Shown: in pieces, positions 16,799-24,843 of the stretch
Layout: each line of letters opens with the position of its first letter
Position numbering within the stretch: position 1 is the stretch's first letter
DNA from: Clostridiales bacterium
GTDB taxonomy: Bacteria; Bacillota; Clostridia; Christensenellales; Borkfalkiaceae
Assembly: GCA_015069625.1 (NCBI GenBank)
Contig: SVIE01000002.1
Coordinates: forward strand, 1 to 56,125
DNA length: 56,125 bases
Direction of reading: 5' to 3'
The notes under the pieces: generated by a model
What the model was told of the DNA's origin: nothing
Databases searched by the model: none
Seen by the model: only the letters and a program-made list of their open reading frames with translations
Made by a program: the position numbers and the translations under genes

Positions 16799-16920
16799 AC
16801 CCGTAGGGACACCAAAAAATATCGGTTAGTAAAAATACTGACCGATATTTTTTATGCTTTTACGTCGCAATCGAACTCATACGGTTCGAATTTGCCATCA
16901 GAGCAAAACGGAGATGCTAT
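16799..16920 (+). repeat. right copy of ~120-bp tRNA-tail / terminator / X repeat unit
   Basis: It begins with a worn tRNA-Glu end (CCCGTAGGGACACCA), then a terminator, then X (AATCGAACTCATACGGTTCG, TGCCATC, CGGAGATGCT). Length and order match 14469-14590, so the three-gene operon lies between direct repeats. Confidence 0.7.
16814..16854 (+). terminator. terminator of the PRTase-DprA-HAD operon
   Basis: AAAAAATATCGGT and ACCGATATTTTTT pair through TAGTA-AAAA-TACT; strong hairpin with T-run. Confidence 0.85.
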
Positions 16921-16948
16921 TCGTGTTTTATAAATTCTCCATATTATA

Positions 16949-16977
16949 TTGCAAACGAAGAAGAATTTTGGTATAAT
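16949..16977 (+). promoter_or_regulatory. promoter of the GNAT gene
   Basis: TTGCAA-17-TATAAT, 49 bases before the ATG. Confidence 0.68.
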
Positions 16978-17026
16978 GCAAAAGTAGTGTGAAAGGCGAG
17001 CCATGCTTTAAGACAAAGGAGAGAAA

Positions 17027-17467
17027 ATGGAAGTTGTTGTTAAAAAGTTTGAAGAACTTTCTAATTATGAACTATACGACATTTTAAGGTTACGTTCAAC
17101 CGTCTTTGTAGTGGAGCAAAACTGCGTCTATTTGGATCTTGATTCAGTTGATCTTAATGCCTACCACGTTTATATAAAAGACGGTGGTGAAATAGTGGCG
17201 TATTTAAGGGTGATAGATAAGGGAATGCGCATGGAAGAAGTTTCTATCGGTAGAGTTATTTCTTTACGCAGACGTGAAGGCTGGGGCACGAAAGTTATGC
17301 TTGAAGGAATCCGTGTTGCCAAAGAAAAATTCGGTGCGAAAACTATTAAAATAGGTGCGCAAGAATACGCCGTGCCATTTTATGAGAGCGTAGGATTTAA
17401 GGCTTTGCCGAACGGAAATTATATTGAAGATGGACAGCCACACGTATATATGCTTTATAGCGAGTGA
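17027..17467 (+). CDS. elaA: ElaA-like GNAT N-acetyltransferase
   Basis: The 146-residue protein has the compact ElaA layout: an N-terminal LRLRSTVFVVEQNC segment typical of this subfamily, the acetyl-CoA loop region SIGRVISLRRREGWGTKVM, and the C-terminal FYESVGFKALPNGNYIEDG(Q/I)PH signature. ElaA proteins acetylate small amines; the physiological substrate is not established. AAAGGAGAG precedes the ATG. The nhaC gene follows after 86 bases without an obvious terminator and may be co-transcribed. Confidence 0.88.
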   Translation: MEVVVKKFEELSNYELYDILRLRSTVFVVEQNCVYLDLDSVDLNAYHVYIKDGGEIVAYLRVIDKGMRMEEVSIGRVISLRRREGWGTKVMLEGIRVAKEKFGAKTIKIGAQEYAVPFYESVGFKALPNGNYIEDGQPHVYMLYSE

Positions 17468-17553
17468 GAGATAGACGAATAAGATTTTGTGTATCTATGA
17501 CAATACGGCTTACTCGTGATATAGATAACGTATAAAACAAAGGAGAAAGTGTT

Positions 17554-19137
17554 ATGGAAGGAACTTTTTGGGCGTTTCTGCCCGCAATTATAGCCATCGT
17601 GCTTGCCCTTATAACGAAACAGGTTTACGTTTCGCTATTTTTAGGGGTTTTCGTCGGTGCTATGATGTACGTTGGGGGAGATCCGCTGAACGGACTATTT
17701 ACCGTGTTCAAGGTGATGAGTGAAAAAGTAGGGGCAAACGTTCCTATTATAGTATTCTTAGTTGTATTAGGAATACTTGTAGTGCTTATGCAAAAATCTG
17801 GCGGAGCGAGAGCATACGGAGATTGGGCAGGAAGAAAAATAAAATCTAAAAAAGGTGCGCTTGCCGCAACCGCTAGTTTAGGTTGTTTAATCTTTGTGGA
17901 CGATTATTTTAACTGCTTGACGGTTGGCTCGGTTATGCGCCCTGTTACAGATAGATTTAAGGTGTCTAGGTCAAAATTATCGTATATAATTGATTCTACG
18001 GCTGCGCCTGTATGTATTATTGCACCTATTTCAAGTTGGGCGGCAGCAGTTGCAGGTGAACTTGAAGGGAACGGACTTGTTATGTTTATTAGCACCATTC
18101 CGTTTAACGTTTATGCAATTTTAACTATCATTATGGTGTTCGCTTTGTGTTTCTTGAAATTCGATTTCGGCAAGATGAGACGCAACGAATTATTTACTGA
18201 AAGAACGGGTGACGTGCATAGCGGAATTAGCAATGATGGTGGCGAAAATTCGGAAATTAAAAGCAATTCAAGGGGTAGAGTAATAGACCTTGTTATTCCT
18301 GTTATAATTTTAATCGTATGCTGTATCGGTGGTATGATTTATACGGGATACTTCTATAACTGGGATACCGAACTTATCGACTCTGAACTTCAATCTTCAA
18401 ATATTATTGAAGCCTTTTCTAATTGCGAAGCAGGTATGTCGCTTGCTATCGGCTCAACAATCGCCTTAATAATAATTTCCGTTTATTATATGATTAGAAG
18501 AACTGTTTCGTTTAAGGAAATTACGGGTAGTTTCGTTGACGGATTTAAGGCGATGGTTCCTGCAATCTTGATTCTCACTTTTGCTTGGTCTATTTCGGGC
18601 ATAATGGGTGCAAAAGGCGGTTATCTTGATGCAAGGGCGTTCGTTGAAAACAACCTTGCAAATAGTGCTTTCCCACAATGGTTATTCCCTGCAATATTCT
18701 TTATCCTTGCAGGTGCGATAGCGTTTGCTACCGGTACGAGTTGGGGAACGTTCGGCGTGCTTGTTCCCGTTGCGGTAACTATACTTGGTGGAAGCGGAAC
18801 AATGGCGATATTAACTGTATCTGCAACGCTTGGCGGTGCGGTATTCGGGGACCACATTTCTCCTATTTCCGACACGACGATTTTGGCGTCCGCAGGGGCA
18901 CAATGCAACCACGTTGAACACGTTAACACGCAGTTGCCTTACGCGGCGTTAGTTGCCGGCATTTGTGCCGTTACCTACCTAATCGGTGGGCTTTGTGTTG
19001 ACCTTGGTGGAGTGCTTAGCGGTGTTATTATGTGGGCTGTTGCGCTTACGTTATTCGTAGGTATTGTTATTCTTTTAAGATATATTGAAAAGAAACGCAA
19101 GCCTATTGAATTTAGTGAAGAAAACATGAAAGAATAG
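17554..19137 (+). CDS. nhaC: NhaC-family Na+/H+ antiporter
   Basis: The 527-residue membrane protein has about a dozen hydrophobic helices. Family features are LGCLIFVDDYFNCLTVGSVM (acidic pair in a helix), TAAPVCIIAPISSW, and GTSWGTFGVLVPVA with GDHISPISDTTILASAGA near the end. NhaC carriers exchange cytoplasmic Na+ for H+, or malate/lactate in the MleN branch; the exact substrate is uncertain. AAGGAG precedes the ATG, and the unit ends in a strong terminator. Confidence 0.88.
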   Translation: MEGTFWAFLPAIIAIVLALITKQVYVSLFLGVFVGAMMYVGGDPLNGLFTVFKVMSEKVGANVPIIVFLVVLGILVVLMQKSGGARAYGDWAGRKIKSKKGALAATASLGCLIFVDDYFNCLTVGSVMRPVTDRFKVSRSKLSYIIDSTAAPVCIIAPISSWAAAVAGELEGNGLVMFISTIPFNVYAILTIIMVFALCFLKFDFGKMRRNELFTERTGDVHSGISNDGGENSEIKSNSRGRVIDLVIPVIILIVCCIGGMIYTGYFYNWDTELIDSELQSSNIIEAFSNCEAGMSLAIGSTIALIIISVYYMIRRTVSFKEITGSFVDGFKAMVPAILILTFAWSISGIMGAKGGYLDARAFVENNLANSAFPQWLFPAIFFILAGAIAFATGTSWGTFGVLVPVAVTILGGSGTMAILTVSATLGGAVFGDHISPISDTTILASAGAQCNHVEHVNTQLPYAALVAGICAVTYLIGGLCVDLGGVLSGVIMWAVALTLFVGIVILLRYIEKKRKPIEFSEENMKE

Positions 19138-19154
19138 TTTTTAGATAAAAAGTA

Positions 19155-19190
19155 AAAGCGTTCGTCTTAACAGGCGAACGCTTTTTTTAT
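19155..19190 (+). terminator. terminator after nhaC
   Basis: AAAGCGTTCGTC-TTAACA-GGCGAACGCTTT followed by Ts. Confidence 0.87.
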
Positions 19191-19203
19191 AAAAATTTTT
19201 AAA

Positions 19204-19222
19204 TATGACAGATGTTGTCATA
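19204..19222 (+). promoter_or_regulatory. TATGACA-N5-TGTCATA operator-like dyad
   Basis: Perfect 7-bp inverted repeat with a 5-bp spacer, centred at the position of the missing -35 box; TATAAT follows at 19232-19237. The dyad therefore looks like the site of an activator or repressor of the two-gene unit downstream. Confidence 0.5.
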
Positions 19223-19271
19223 AACGTGAATTATAATAAAGCAAATAAAAAATAAAGAGAGAAGAATTAAC

Positions 19272-19595
19272 GTGGATAAAGAAAAATTACAACAAATATT
19301 AGAATTAAAGAACGCACAAGCAATTGATAGAGAAATTGTTCACGCAGGCTTTTTTGATATGGCAAAGCATCCTACTTTGAAAAAGATTAGCCTTGTACCG
19401 ATTATTCAGAGCGAAAACCTTGTAATGTTAGACAGTATTGAAACGGATAAATTTATATTTACCATGGCAAAAAATGACAATGTTGAAAAATATCCTAAGC
19501 ATGAATTCATTTGGATTCAAGTAGATAAATTTAATAAGCGCAAGGGGATTTGGTTTCCGCACATTTTAAAAATGTATGCAAAGGAGAAAAAGTAA
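19272..19595 (+). CDS. small protein of unknown function
   Basis: A 107-residue soluble protein starting at GTG with a GAGAGAAG site. I do not recognise its family. It is rich in Lys and Ile, has no signal peptide or membrane helix, and ends with an aromatic segment (WIQVDKFNKRKGIWFPH). It is followed after one base by a second, Cys-rich open frame, which suggests the pair work together. Expression is probably controlled through the dyad upstream. Confidence 0.65.
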   Translation: MDKEKLQQILELKNAQAIDREIVHAGFFDMAKHPTLKKISLVPIIQSENLVMLDSIETDKFIFTMAKNDNVEKYPKHEFIWIQVDKFNKRKGIWFPHILKMYAKEKK

Positions 19596-19596
19596 A

Positions 19597-19701
19597 ATGG
19601 AAAATTGGTGGGAAATTTGCCCTATCTGTCAAGGGTGTGAAGAATTAGAAGATTGCGAAGAACCGTGTGTTATTGCCATGATGTTTTTAATTGGCAATTA
19701 A
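19597..19701 (+). CDS. 34-residue Cys-rich microprotein
   Basis: An ORF too short for the track starts one base after the preceding stop, with AAAGGAG eight bases upstream. It encodes 34 residues with five Cys in CPICQGCEELEDCEEPC, a spacing that could bind a metal or form disulfides. The good ribosome binding site and tight coupling to the 107-residue gene make translation likely. A terminator follows 34 bases later. Function unknown. Confidence 0.6.
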   Translation: MENWWEICPICQGCEELEDCEEPCVIAMMFLIGN

Positions 19702-19735
19702 AATGGAAAACACAAAAAAACAATAATAAATAAAA

Positions 19736-19772
19736 ACACCCCCTTGCAACCGCAAGGGGGTGTAGCATTTTT
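19736..19772. terminator. strong bidirectional terminator
   Basis: ACACCCCCTTGC-AACC-GCAAGGGGGTGT, perfect 12-bp stem between the convergent microprotein and hppA genes. Confidence 0.88.
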
Positions 19773-19780
19773 AAAACTTA

Positions 19781-21886
19781 TTAAAGTGTTGAAAAGAAGT
19801 TTACGATAATTTCCCAAAGTGGAGTTACTTGTATGAAAACAGGAACAAGGATAAGAGATATTATCGACATAAGCTTGATTAAAATATTCATTGCGGGGCC
19901 AGCCGTATCTTTAAGCGGGTCGCCAACGGTGTCGCCTGTGATTGCCGCTTTATGAGTGCTACTACCTTTGCCACCGAATTCGCCTGATTCAATATATTTT
20001 TTAGCGTTATCCCAAGCCCCGCCTGAGTTTGCCATAAATATTGCAAGCATAATTGCAGAAACAAGACCGCCGATTAGTAATCCGCCAAGCCCTGCTGTGC
20101 CTAAAATAAATCCTGCTGCGATAGGGGCTAGAATTGCTAATAATCCTGGGGCAATCATTTCTCTAAGTGATGCTTTTGTGGATATATCTATGCAACGGTT
20201 ATAATCGGGAACGCTTTTGCCTTCTAAAATGTTAGGATCTTTTTCAAACTGTGATCTAACTTCTTTAACCATCTTATTTGCCGCTCTACCAACGGAAGCA
20301 ATGGTCATAGCAGAGAAAGCGTAGGGGAGCATAGCACCTATAAGTATACCGATAAGAACGCATGGATCTAAAAGGCTAATTTGAACGTTTGCCGCTTGAA
20401 TAAATGATAAAACAAAGGCAAGGGAAGTAAGGGTTGCAGAGCCGATAGAAAAGCCTTTGCCGATTGCAGCGGTGGTGTTTCCAACCGAATCAAGTTTATC
20501 GGTGATGCCACGAACTTCTTCGGGAAGTCCTGCCATTTGAGCAATACCGCCTGCGTTATCTGCAATAGGACCGTATCCGTCAACGGAAACGGTTATACCA
20601 ACTGTGCAAAGCATACCAACGGCTGCAAGAGAAATACCGTAACCGCCCGCTTCAAGCCCACCGCCAAAGAAGTATGCAAGTGCGATTGCGATTGCAAGGC
20701 AAACGATTGTAAGCCAAGTAGATTTCATACCAACGCCAAGCCCTGAGATAATGTTGGTGGCGTGGCCTGTTTGTGATTCTTTTGCGATTTGCTTAACAGA
20801 TTTATATTTATCAGATGTGTAAAGTTCTGCAACAAAGCCGATAACGATACCTGCCGCAAGCCCTGAAATTACGCAAAGTAAATATTTCCATTCACCAAGG
20901 AAGAATATGGATAAAAGAACAGACGCCACAACGACTATGCCCGTTGCTATATAGGTTGCAACGTTAAGTGCTTTGTGTGGGTCTTTCCAGTTTCTTGAAC
21001 GCACAATGATTGCAGAGATAACTGATGCTAAAATTCCAATACCGCAAATGAGAAGGGGGAATAGTAAGAATTTATAACTGTTGAAAACTGAGCCAAACGA
21101 GAATAAAGCCATTGTAAGACATGAAATAATTGACCCAACGTAAGATTCGGTAAGGTCAGAACCCATGCCTGCAACGTCGCCAACGTTATCGCCAACGTTA
21201 TCTGCAATAGTTGCGGGGTTTCTTGCGTCATCTTCGGGAATTCCTGCTTCAAGTTTACCAACAAGGTCTGCGCCAACGTCGGCAGCCTTTGTGTAAATAC
21301 CACCGCCAACACGTGCAAAGAGAGCGATTAGCGAACAGCCAAGGCTGTATCCTGTAAGTATTTGAACGGGGAAAGAAACGTCACCACTAATAAAGTAAGC
21401 GGCTAAGAAAATAGCAACTAGTCCAAAAAGACCAAAGCCTGCAACTGCAAGGCCGAGAACTGCGCCACCGCCAAATGCCGTTTTAAGCGCACCCGACATG
21501 CCTTCTTCTTGTGCTTTAATAGCCGTTCTTGCGTTTGCCTTGGTGGCGATAGACATACCTATCCATCCTGCCGTAGCAGAAAAAAGTGCGCCTATAACAA
21601 AACAGATAGCGGCTTGCCAACCTATTCCGTCTGCACCTTCAAAAGCAGGGATAAAACCTAAAATCGCTAAAAGAGCCCCTACACCTAAAACGAAAGGTAT
21701 AATCAACTTGTATTCACGAACAAGAAAGGTCATTGCCCCACCGTGAATATATTGTTGGAGTTCTTCGACTTTTTTGTTGCCAAGTTTTAAGCGGGCAACT
21801 TTACGGAACAGAACGAACACGTAACCTAAAGTAATCACCGCTGCAAAGGCAACAAGAGCCAAGCATACATAGATTGTTGTTTCCAT
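19781..21886 (-). CDS. hppA: membrane-bound ion-pumping pyrophosphatase
   Basis: This 701-residue pump hydrolyses PPi to move H+ and/or Na+ out of the cytoplasm. It has about 16 hydrophobic helices and the PPi site [18 protein letters not shown] with downstream DNVGDNVGD; a second acidic cluster ([14 protein letters not shown]) is at the C-terminus. [11 protein letters not shown] carries Ala where K+-independent enzymes have Lys, which marks the K+-dependent branch; many members of that branch pump Na+. The pump may thus link to the Na+ economy served by NhaC. AAGGAG precedes the ATG and a consensus promoter lies upstream. Confidence 0.95.
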   Translation of the reverse strand: METTIYVCLALVAFAAVITLGYVFVLFRKVARLKLGNKKVEELQQYIHGGAMTFLVREYKLIIPFVLGVGALLAILGFIPAFEGADGIGWQAAICFVIGALFSATAGWIGMSIATKANARTAIKAQEEGMSGALKTAFGGGAVLGLAVAGFGLFGLVAIFLAAYFISGDVSFPVQILTGYSLGCSLIALFARVGGGIYTKAADVGADLVGKLEAGIPEDDARNPATIADNVGDNVGDVAGMGSDLTESYVGSIISCLTMALFSFGSVFNSYKFLLFPLLICGIGILASVISAIIVRSRNWKDPHKALNVATYIATGIVVVASVLLSIFFLGEWKYLLCVISGLAAGIVIGFVAELYTSDKYKSVKQIAKESQTGHATNIISGLGVGMKSTWLTIVCLAIAIALAYFFGGGLEAGGYGISLAAVGMLCTVGITVSVDGYGPIADNAGGIAQMAGLPEEVRGITDKLDSVGNTTAAIGKGFSIGSATLTSLAFVLSFIQAANVQISLLDPCVLIGILIGAMLPYAFSAMTIASVGRAANKMVKEVRSQFEKDPNILEGKSVPDYNRCIDISTKASLREMIAPGLLAILAPIAAGFILGTAGLGGLLIGGLVSAIMLAIFMANSGGAWDNAKKYIESGEFGGKGSSTHKAAITGDTVGDPLKDTAGPAMNILIKLMSIISLILVPVFIQVTPLWEIIVNFFSTL

Positions 21887-21937
21887 GTGTGTATCTCCTT
21901 TTGTCTTTTGTTTTATATAAAACAGTATATTTTAGTT

Positions 21938-21966
21938 AGTATAACATAAAATAATCAAACTTGCAA
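21938..21966 (-). promoter_or_regulatory. hppA promoter
   Basis: Minus-strand TTGCAA-17-TATACT, about 52 bases before the start codon. Confidence 0.7.
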
Positions 21967-22004
21967 ACCAAAAATTTTCAAAAACGCTAAAAAATACCAT
22001 ATAA

Positions 22005-22037
22005 CGCAAAAACGCACCCATTTCGAGTGCGTTTTTG
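22005..22037. terminator. hairpin upstream of hppA
   Basis: CAAAAACGCAC and GTGCGTTTTTG pair around ...CCATTTCGA...; T-runs on both sides. It lies between the hppA promoter and the F420-ligase-like gene and probably backs up the terminator of the latter. Confidence 0.6.
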
Positions 22038-22043
22038 CAATAA

Positions 22044-22077
22044 AAAAGGTTACAGATGTTCCTATCTGTGACCTTTA
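22044..22077 (-). terminator. terminator of the F420-ligase-like gene
   Basis: AAAGGTTACAGAT pairs with ATCTGTGACCTTT; on the minus strand the stem is followed by TTTTTTATT directly after the stop codon. Confidence 0.78.
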
Positions 22078-22081
22078 ATTT

Positions 22082-23266
22082 TTAATATTCTGTGGTGTAG
22101 TTATCGAAGTAACCTTGAATCCAAATGATAGGCGTTCCTTTGTCTCCAGAGCCTGACGTTAAGTCGCAAAGTGAACCGATAAGGTCGGTAAGTCTTCTTG
22201 GGGTTGTTCCCATTTGACCAACTGCCGTGCTATCTTTTTTAGCGATTTCGTTTTTAATGGCTTCTTTTAATTCGTCGCCTTTTAAGTCTTTGAAATCGTT
22301 GTCTGCAAGGTATTTCAATTTAAGTTCGTTGGGCGTACCTTCCAAACCTTTGGTGTAAGCGGGGGAAACAACAGGGTCTGCAAGTTCCCAAATCTTACCA
22401 ACGGGGTCTTTGAACGCACCGTCGCCATAAACCATAACTTCAACCTTTTTACCAGTAGCCTTGAAGATGTTTTCTTGTATAGCGTCAACGATAGGCTGAC
22501 AATCACGAGGGAAGAGTTTAATGCTTTCTTCGGTGGATTTGTTAGAGCCTAAAAGTCCGTAATTTTCATTGTATCCACTACCGTTAACGGGTGCGTTTAA
22601 TACTTCGTCTAACCCGATAACGTTTGCGCCTGCGCTTCTAAGTAAACGTTTGGTGCGTGCTCTTGTATGAATATCACAACAAAGAACGTTTGTTGCATAA
22701 GGAAGAATAGCCTTTGCGTTGTTGGCGAAGATGATTTCGCATTCAGCGCCGTTTTCTTGAATTAAGTTTTTATAATATTCAACGTAATCAACACCTGTGA
22801 AAGTGTGTTTTGCATAGCCGAAAAGTTCACGATATTTTTCTTCGGTAAGAACGTCGGTATAAGGATTAACTCCTTTTTCATCTAATTCATCTAAACTAAT
22901 TAAATGGTTACCAACTTCGTCTGAAGGATAAGAGAGCATAAGTACGATTTTCTTTGCCCCCCTAGCAATACCTTTAAGACAAACGGAAAAACGGTTACGT
23001 GAAAGAATAGGGAAAATAACGCCGATAGTTTCACCACCGAGTTTATTTTTAACGTCTAAAGCAATATCGTCAGCAGAAGCATAGTTGCCTTGCGCTCTTG
23101 CAACGATTGCTTCGGTCATAGCCACAACGTCACGGTTGTGAAATTCTACACCTTCGCCCTTAGCTGCAAGTAAAATTGAATCGGTTACGATTTTAACAAT
23201 ATCGTCTCCATTTTTAATAATCGGTGCTCTAACACCCCTTGAAATAGTGCCGAAATAACGTTCCAC
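22082..23266 (-). CDS. F420-0:gamma-glutamyl ligase-like protein
   Basis: The 394-residue protein resembles CofE-type ligases, which add Glu to coenzyme F420. Features include the N-terminal RGVRAPIIKNGDD, AIVARAQGNYASADDIA, VIFPILSRNRFSVCLKGIA and the C-terminal VMVYGDGAFKDPVG. Members of this longer branch are widespread in Clostridia that do not make F420, so the true substrate is open; a gamma-glutamyl or other amide ligation is the family expectation. Start is GTG with AAGGAG eight bases away. No F420 biosynthesis gene is in view. Confidence 0.78.
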   Translation of the reverse strand: MERYFGTISRGVRAPIIKNGDDIVKIVTDSILLAAKGEGVEFHNRDVVAMTEAIVARAQGNYASADDIALDVKNKLGGETIGVIFPILSRNRFSVCLKGIARGAKKIVLMLSYPSDEVGNHLISLDELDEKGVNPYTDVLTEEKYRELFGYAKHTFTGVDYVEYYKNLIQENGAECEIIFANNAKAILPYATNVLCCDIHTRARTKRLLRSAGANVIGLDEVLNAPVNGSGYNENYGLLGSNKSTEESIKLFPRDCQPIVDAIQENIFKATGKKVEVMVYGDGAFKDPVGKIWELADPVVSPAYTKGLEGTPNELKLKYLADNDFKDLKGDELKEAIKNEIAKKDSTAVGQMGTTPRRLTDLIGSLCDLTSGSGDKGTPIIWIQGYFDNYTTEY

Positions 23267-23450
23267 GATAATAACTCCTTTTGTTAAAACGATTATTTTA
23301 TTTTAACAATATATATTATAAACTAGTTTTGCAATTTTTTCTATTATTTTTTTTCATTTTGCTATTAGAATTTCTTATACCCTGACGTTAATAAAATCGC
23401 ACAATAAAAAAGTTTATCAGTTTTTATCTTTTTGTCGAAAAATGCAAAAT

Positions 23451-23479
23451 AAAAAGCCATCTTTTTTTGATGGCTTTTA
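23451..23479 (-). terminator. glf terminator
   Basis: AAAAGCCATC and GATGGCTTTT pair around seven Ts; on the minus strand the stem leads into TTTTTATTTT. Confidence 0.82.
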
Positions 23480-23494
23480 TTGAAAAATAAAAGA

Positions 23495-24601
23495 TTATTT
23501 TGAAAGTTCTGCTTTTACGGTATCAAGTGCGGCTCTAACAACTTTATCCATATCATAATATTTATACGTTCCAAGACGTCCGCCGAAAATTACGTTTTTA
23601 TCTTGTTTTGAACGTTCTAAATATTTTTGATATAATTCGTTATTCTTATCGTTGTTGATAGGATAGTAGGGGTCGTCGCCAAGTTTCCATTCACTACTAT
23701 ATTCTTTGCTGATGATGGTTTTTGGGCTAACAGAATTTTCAAAGTGTTTGTGTTCGATAATTCTTGTAAATGGTGTTTCTGCGTCGGTGTAGTTCATTAC
23801 TGCAACACCTTGATAGTTTTCTTCATCAAGCGTTTCGTTTTCAAATCTAACCGCTCTCCATTCTAACGGACCGAATTCATAGTTATAGAATTTATCAATT
23901 TCGCCCGTGAATACGATTTTTTCTGCAATATCAGCGTTATCTTTGATAAAATCAAAATAGTCGGTAGAAAGTTTAACGTCGCTACCTTCTAACATTTTTT
24001 CAATAATAGCGGTGTAGCCACCGATAGGAATGCCTTGATATCTATCGTTGAAATAGTTGTTATCGTAAGTAAAACGAAGTGGCAATCTTTTTATGATAAA
24101 TGCGGGTAATTCGGTGCAAGGTCTACCCCATTGTTTTTGTGTGTAGCCTTTAATGAGTTTTTCATAAATGTCCTTGCCGACCAAACTTAAACCTTGTTCT
24201 TCTAAATTTTTAGGTTCAGAAATATTAAGTTCTGCTTTTTGGCTTTCAATTATTGCTTTTGCTTCAGCAGGGGTTTGAATATTCCACATTTTGCTGAACG
24301 TGTTCATGTTGAAAGGCAGGTTGTAAAGTTCGCCCTTGTAGTTTGCGATAGGACTGTTAATATAGTTGTTAAATTCACAGAATTGATTCATATAATCCCA
24401 AACTTCTTTATCCGAAGTATGGAAGATGTGAGCCCCGTATTTATGAACGTTAATGTTTTCTTGTTTTTCAGTATAGATATTACCTGCAACGTTAGGTCTT
24501 TTGTCTATAACTAAACACTTTTTGCCCATTTTTGTTGCTTCACGTGCGAAAACTGCACCGAAAAGCCCTGCGCCAACAATTAAATAATCGTAGTTTTTCA
24601 T
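23495..24601 (-). CDS. glf: UDP-galactopyranose mutase
   Basis: Glf converts UDP-galactopyranose to UDP-galactofuranose, the donor for Galf-containing glycans, using reduced FAD. The 368-residue protein starts at 24601 (MKNYDYLIVGAGLFGAVFA); the ORF-track start lies 14 codons upstream, inside the leader. The Rossmann motif at residues 6-16 and VIDKRPNVAGNIY, YGAHIFHTSDKEVW, GYTQKQWGRP and the C-terminal GGRLGTYKYYDMD are all conserved. It is divergent from the polysaccharide operon, and a GlfT2-like transferase at 37.1 kb is its natural downstream partner. Confidence 0.96.
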   Translation of the reverse strand: MKNYDYLIVGAGLFGAVFAREATKMGKKCLVIDKRPNVAGNIYTEKQENINVHKYGAHIFHTSDKEVWDYMNQFCEFNNYINSPIANYKGELYNLPFNMNTFSKMWNIQTPAEAKAIIESQKAELNISEPKNLEEQGLSLVGKDIYEKLIKGYTQKQWGRPCTELPAFIIKRLPLRFTYDNNYFNDRYQGIPIGGYTAIIEKMLEGSDVKLSTDYFDFIKDNADIAEKIVFTGEIDKFYNYEFGPLEWRAVRFENETLDEENYQGVAVMNYTDAETPFTRIIEHKHFENSVSPKTIISKEYSSEWKLGDDPYYPINNDKNNELYQKYLERSKQDKNVIFGGRLGTYKYYDMDKVVRAALDTVKAELSK

Positions 24602-24633
24602 AACCGTTTCCCTTTGTAAAATGCTTAATAGAT

Positions 24634-24662
24634 AATATAGCACAACAAAAATATTATGTCAA
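24634..24662 (-). promoter_or_regulatory. glf promoter
   Basis: Minus-strand TTGACA-17-TATATT with extended TGC. Confidence 0.72.
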
Positions 24663-24736
24663 CCAGATTAAAGTTTATGCATAATTTTATAGCACTAATA
24701 TAATATTAAAGTAATTAAGAATTAAAAATAAAAGGG

Positions 24737-24765
24737 TTGACTTAAAAAGTGCTTCATGCTATAAT
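24737..24765 (+). promoter_or_regulatory. promoter of first polysaccharide operon
   Basis: TTGACT-17-TATAAT, 78 bases before the ATG at 24844. A GTTCT-TTTG-AGAAC dyad lies in the early transcribed region (24784-24797). Confidence 0.8.
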
Positions 24766-24843
24766 ACTAAAATCAAATGGTATGTTCTTTTGAGAACAAA
24801 TTTGTTTAATACCCTAAATAGCGTCTTGACGGAGGGCTTAAAA

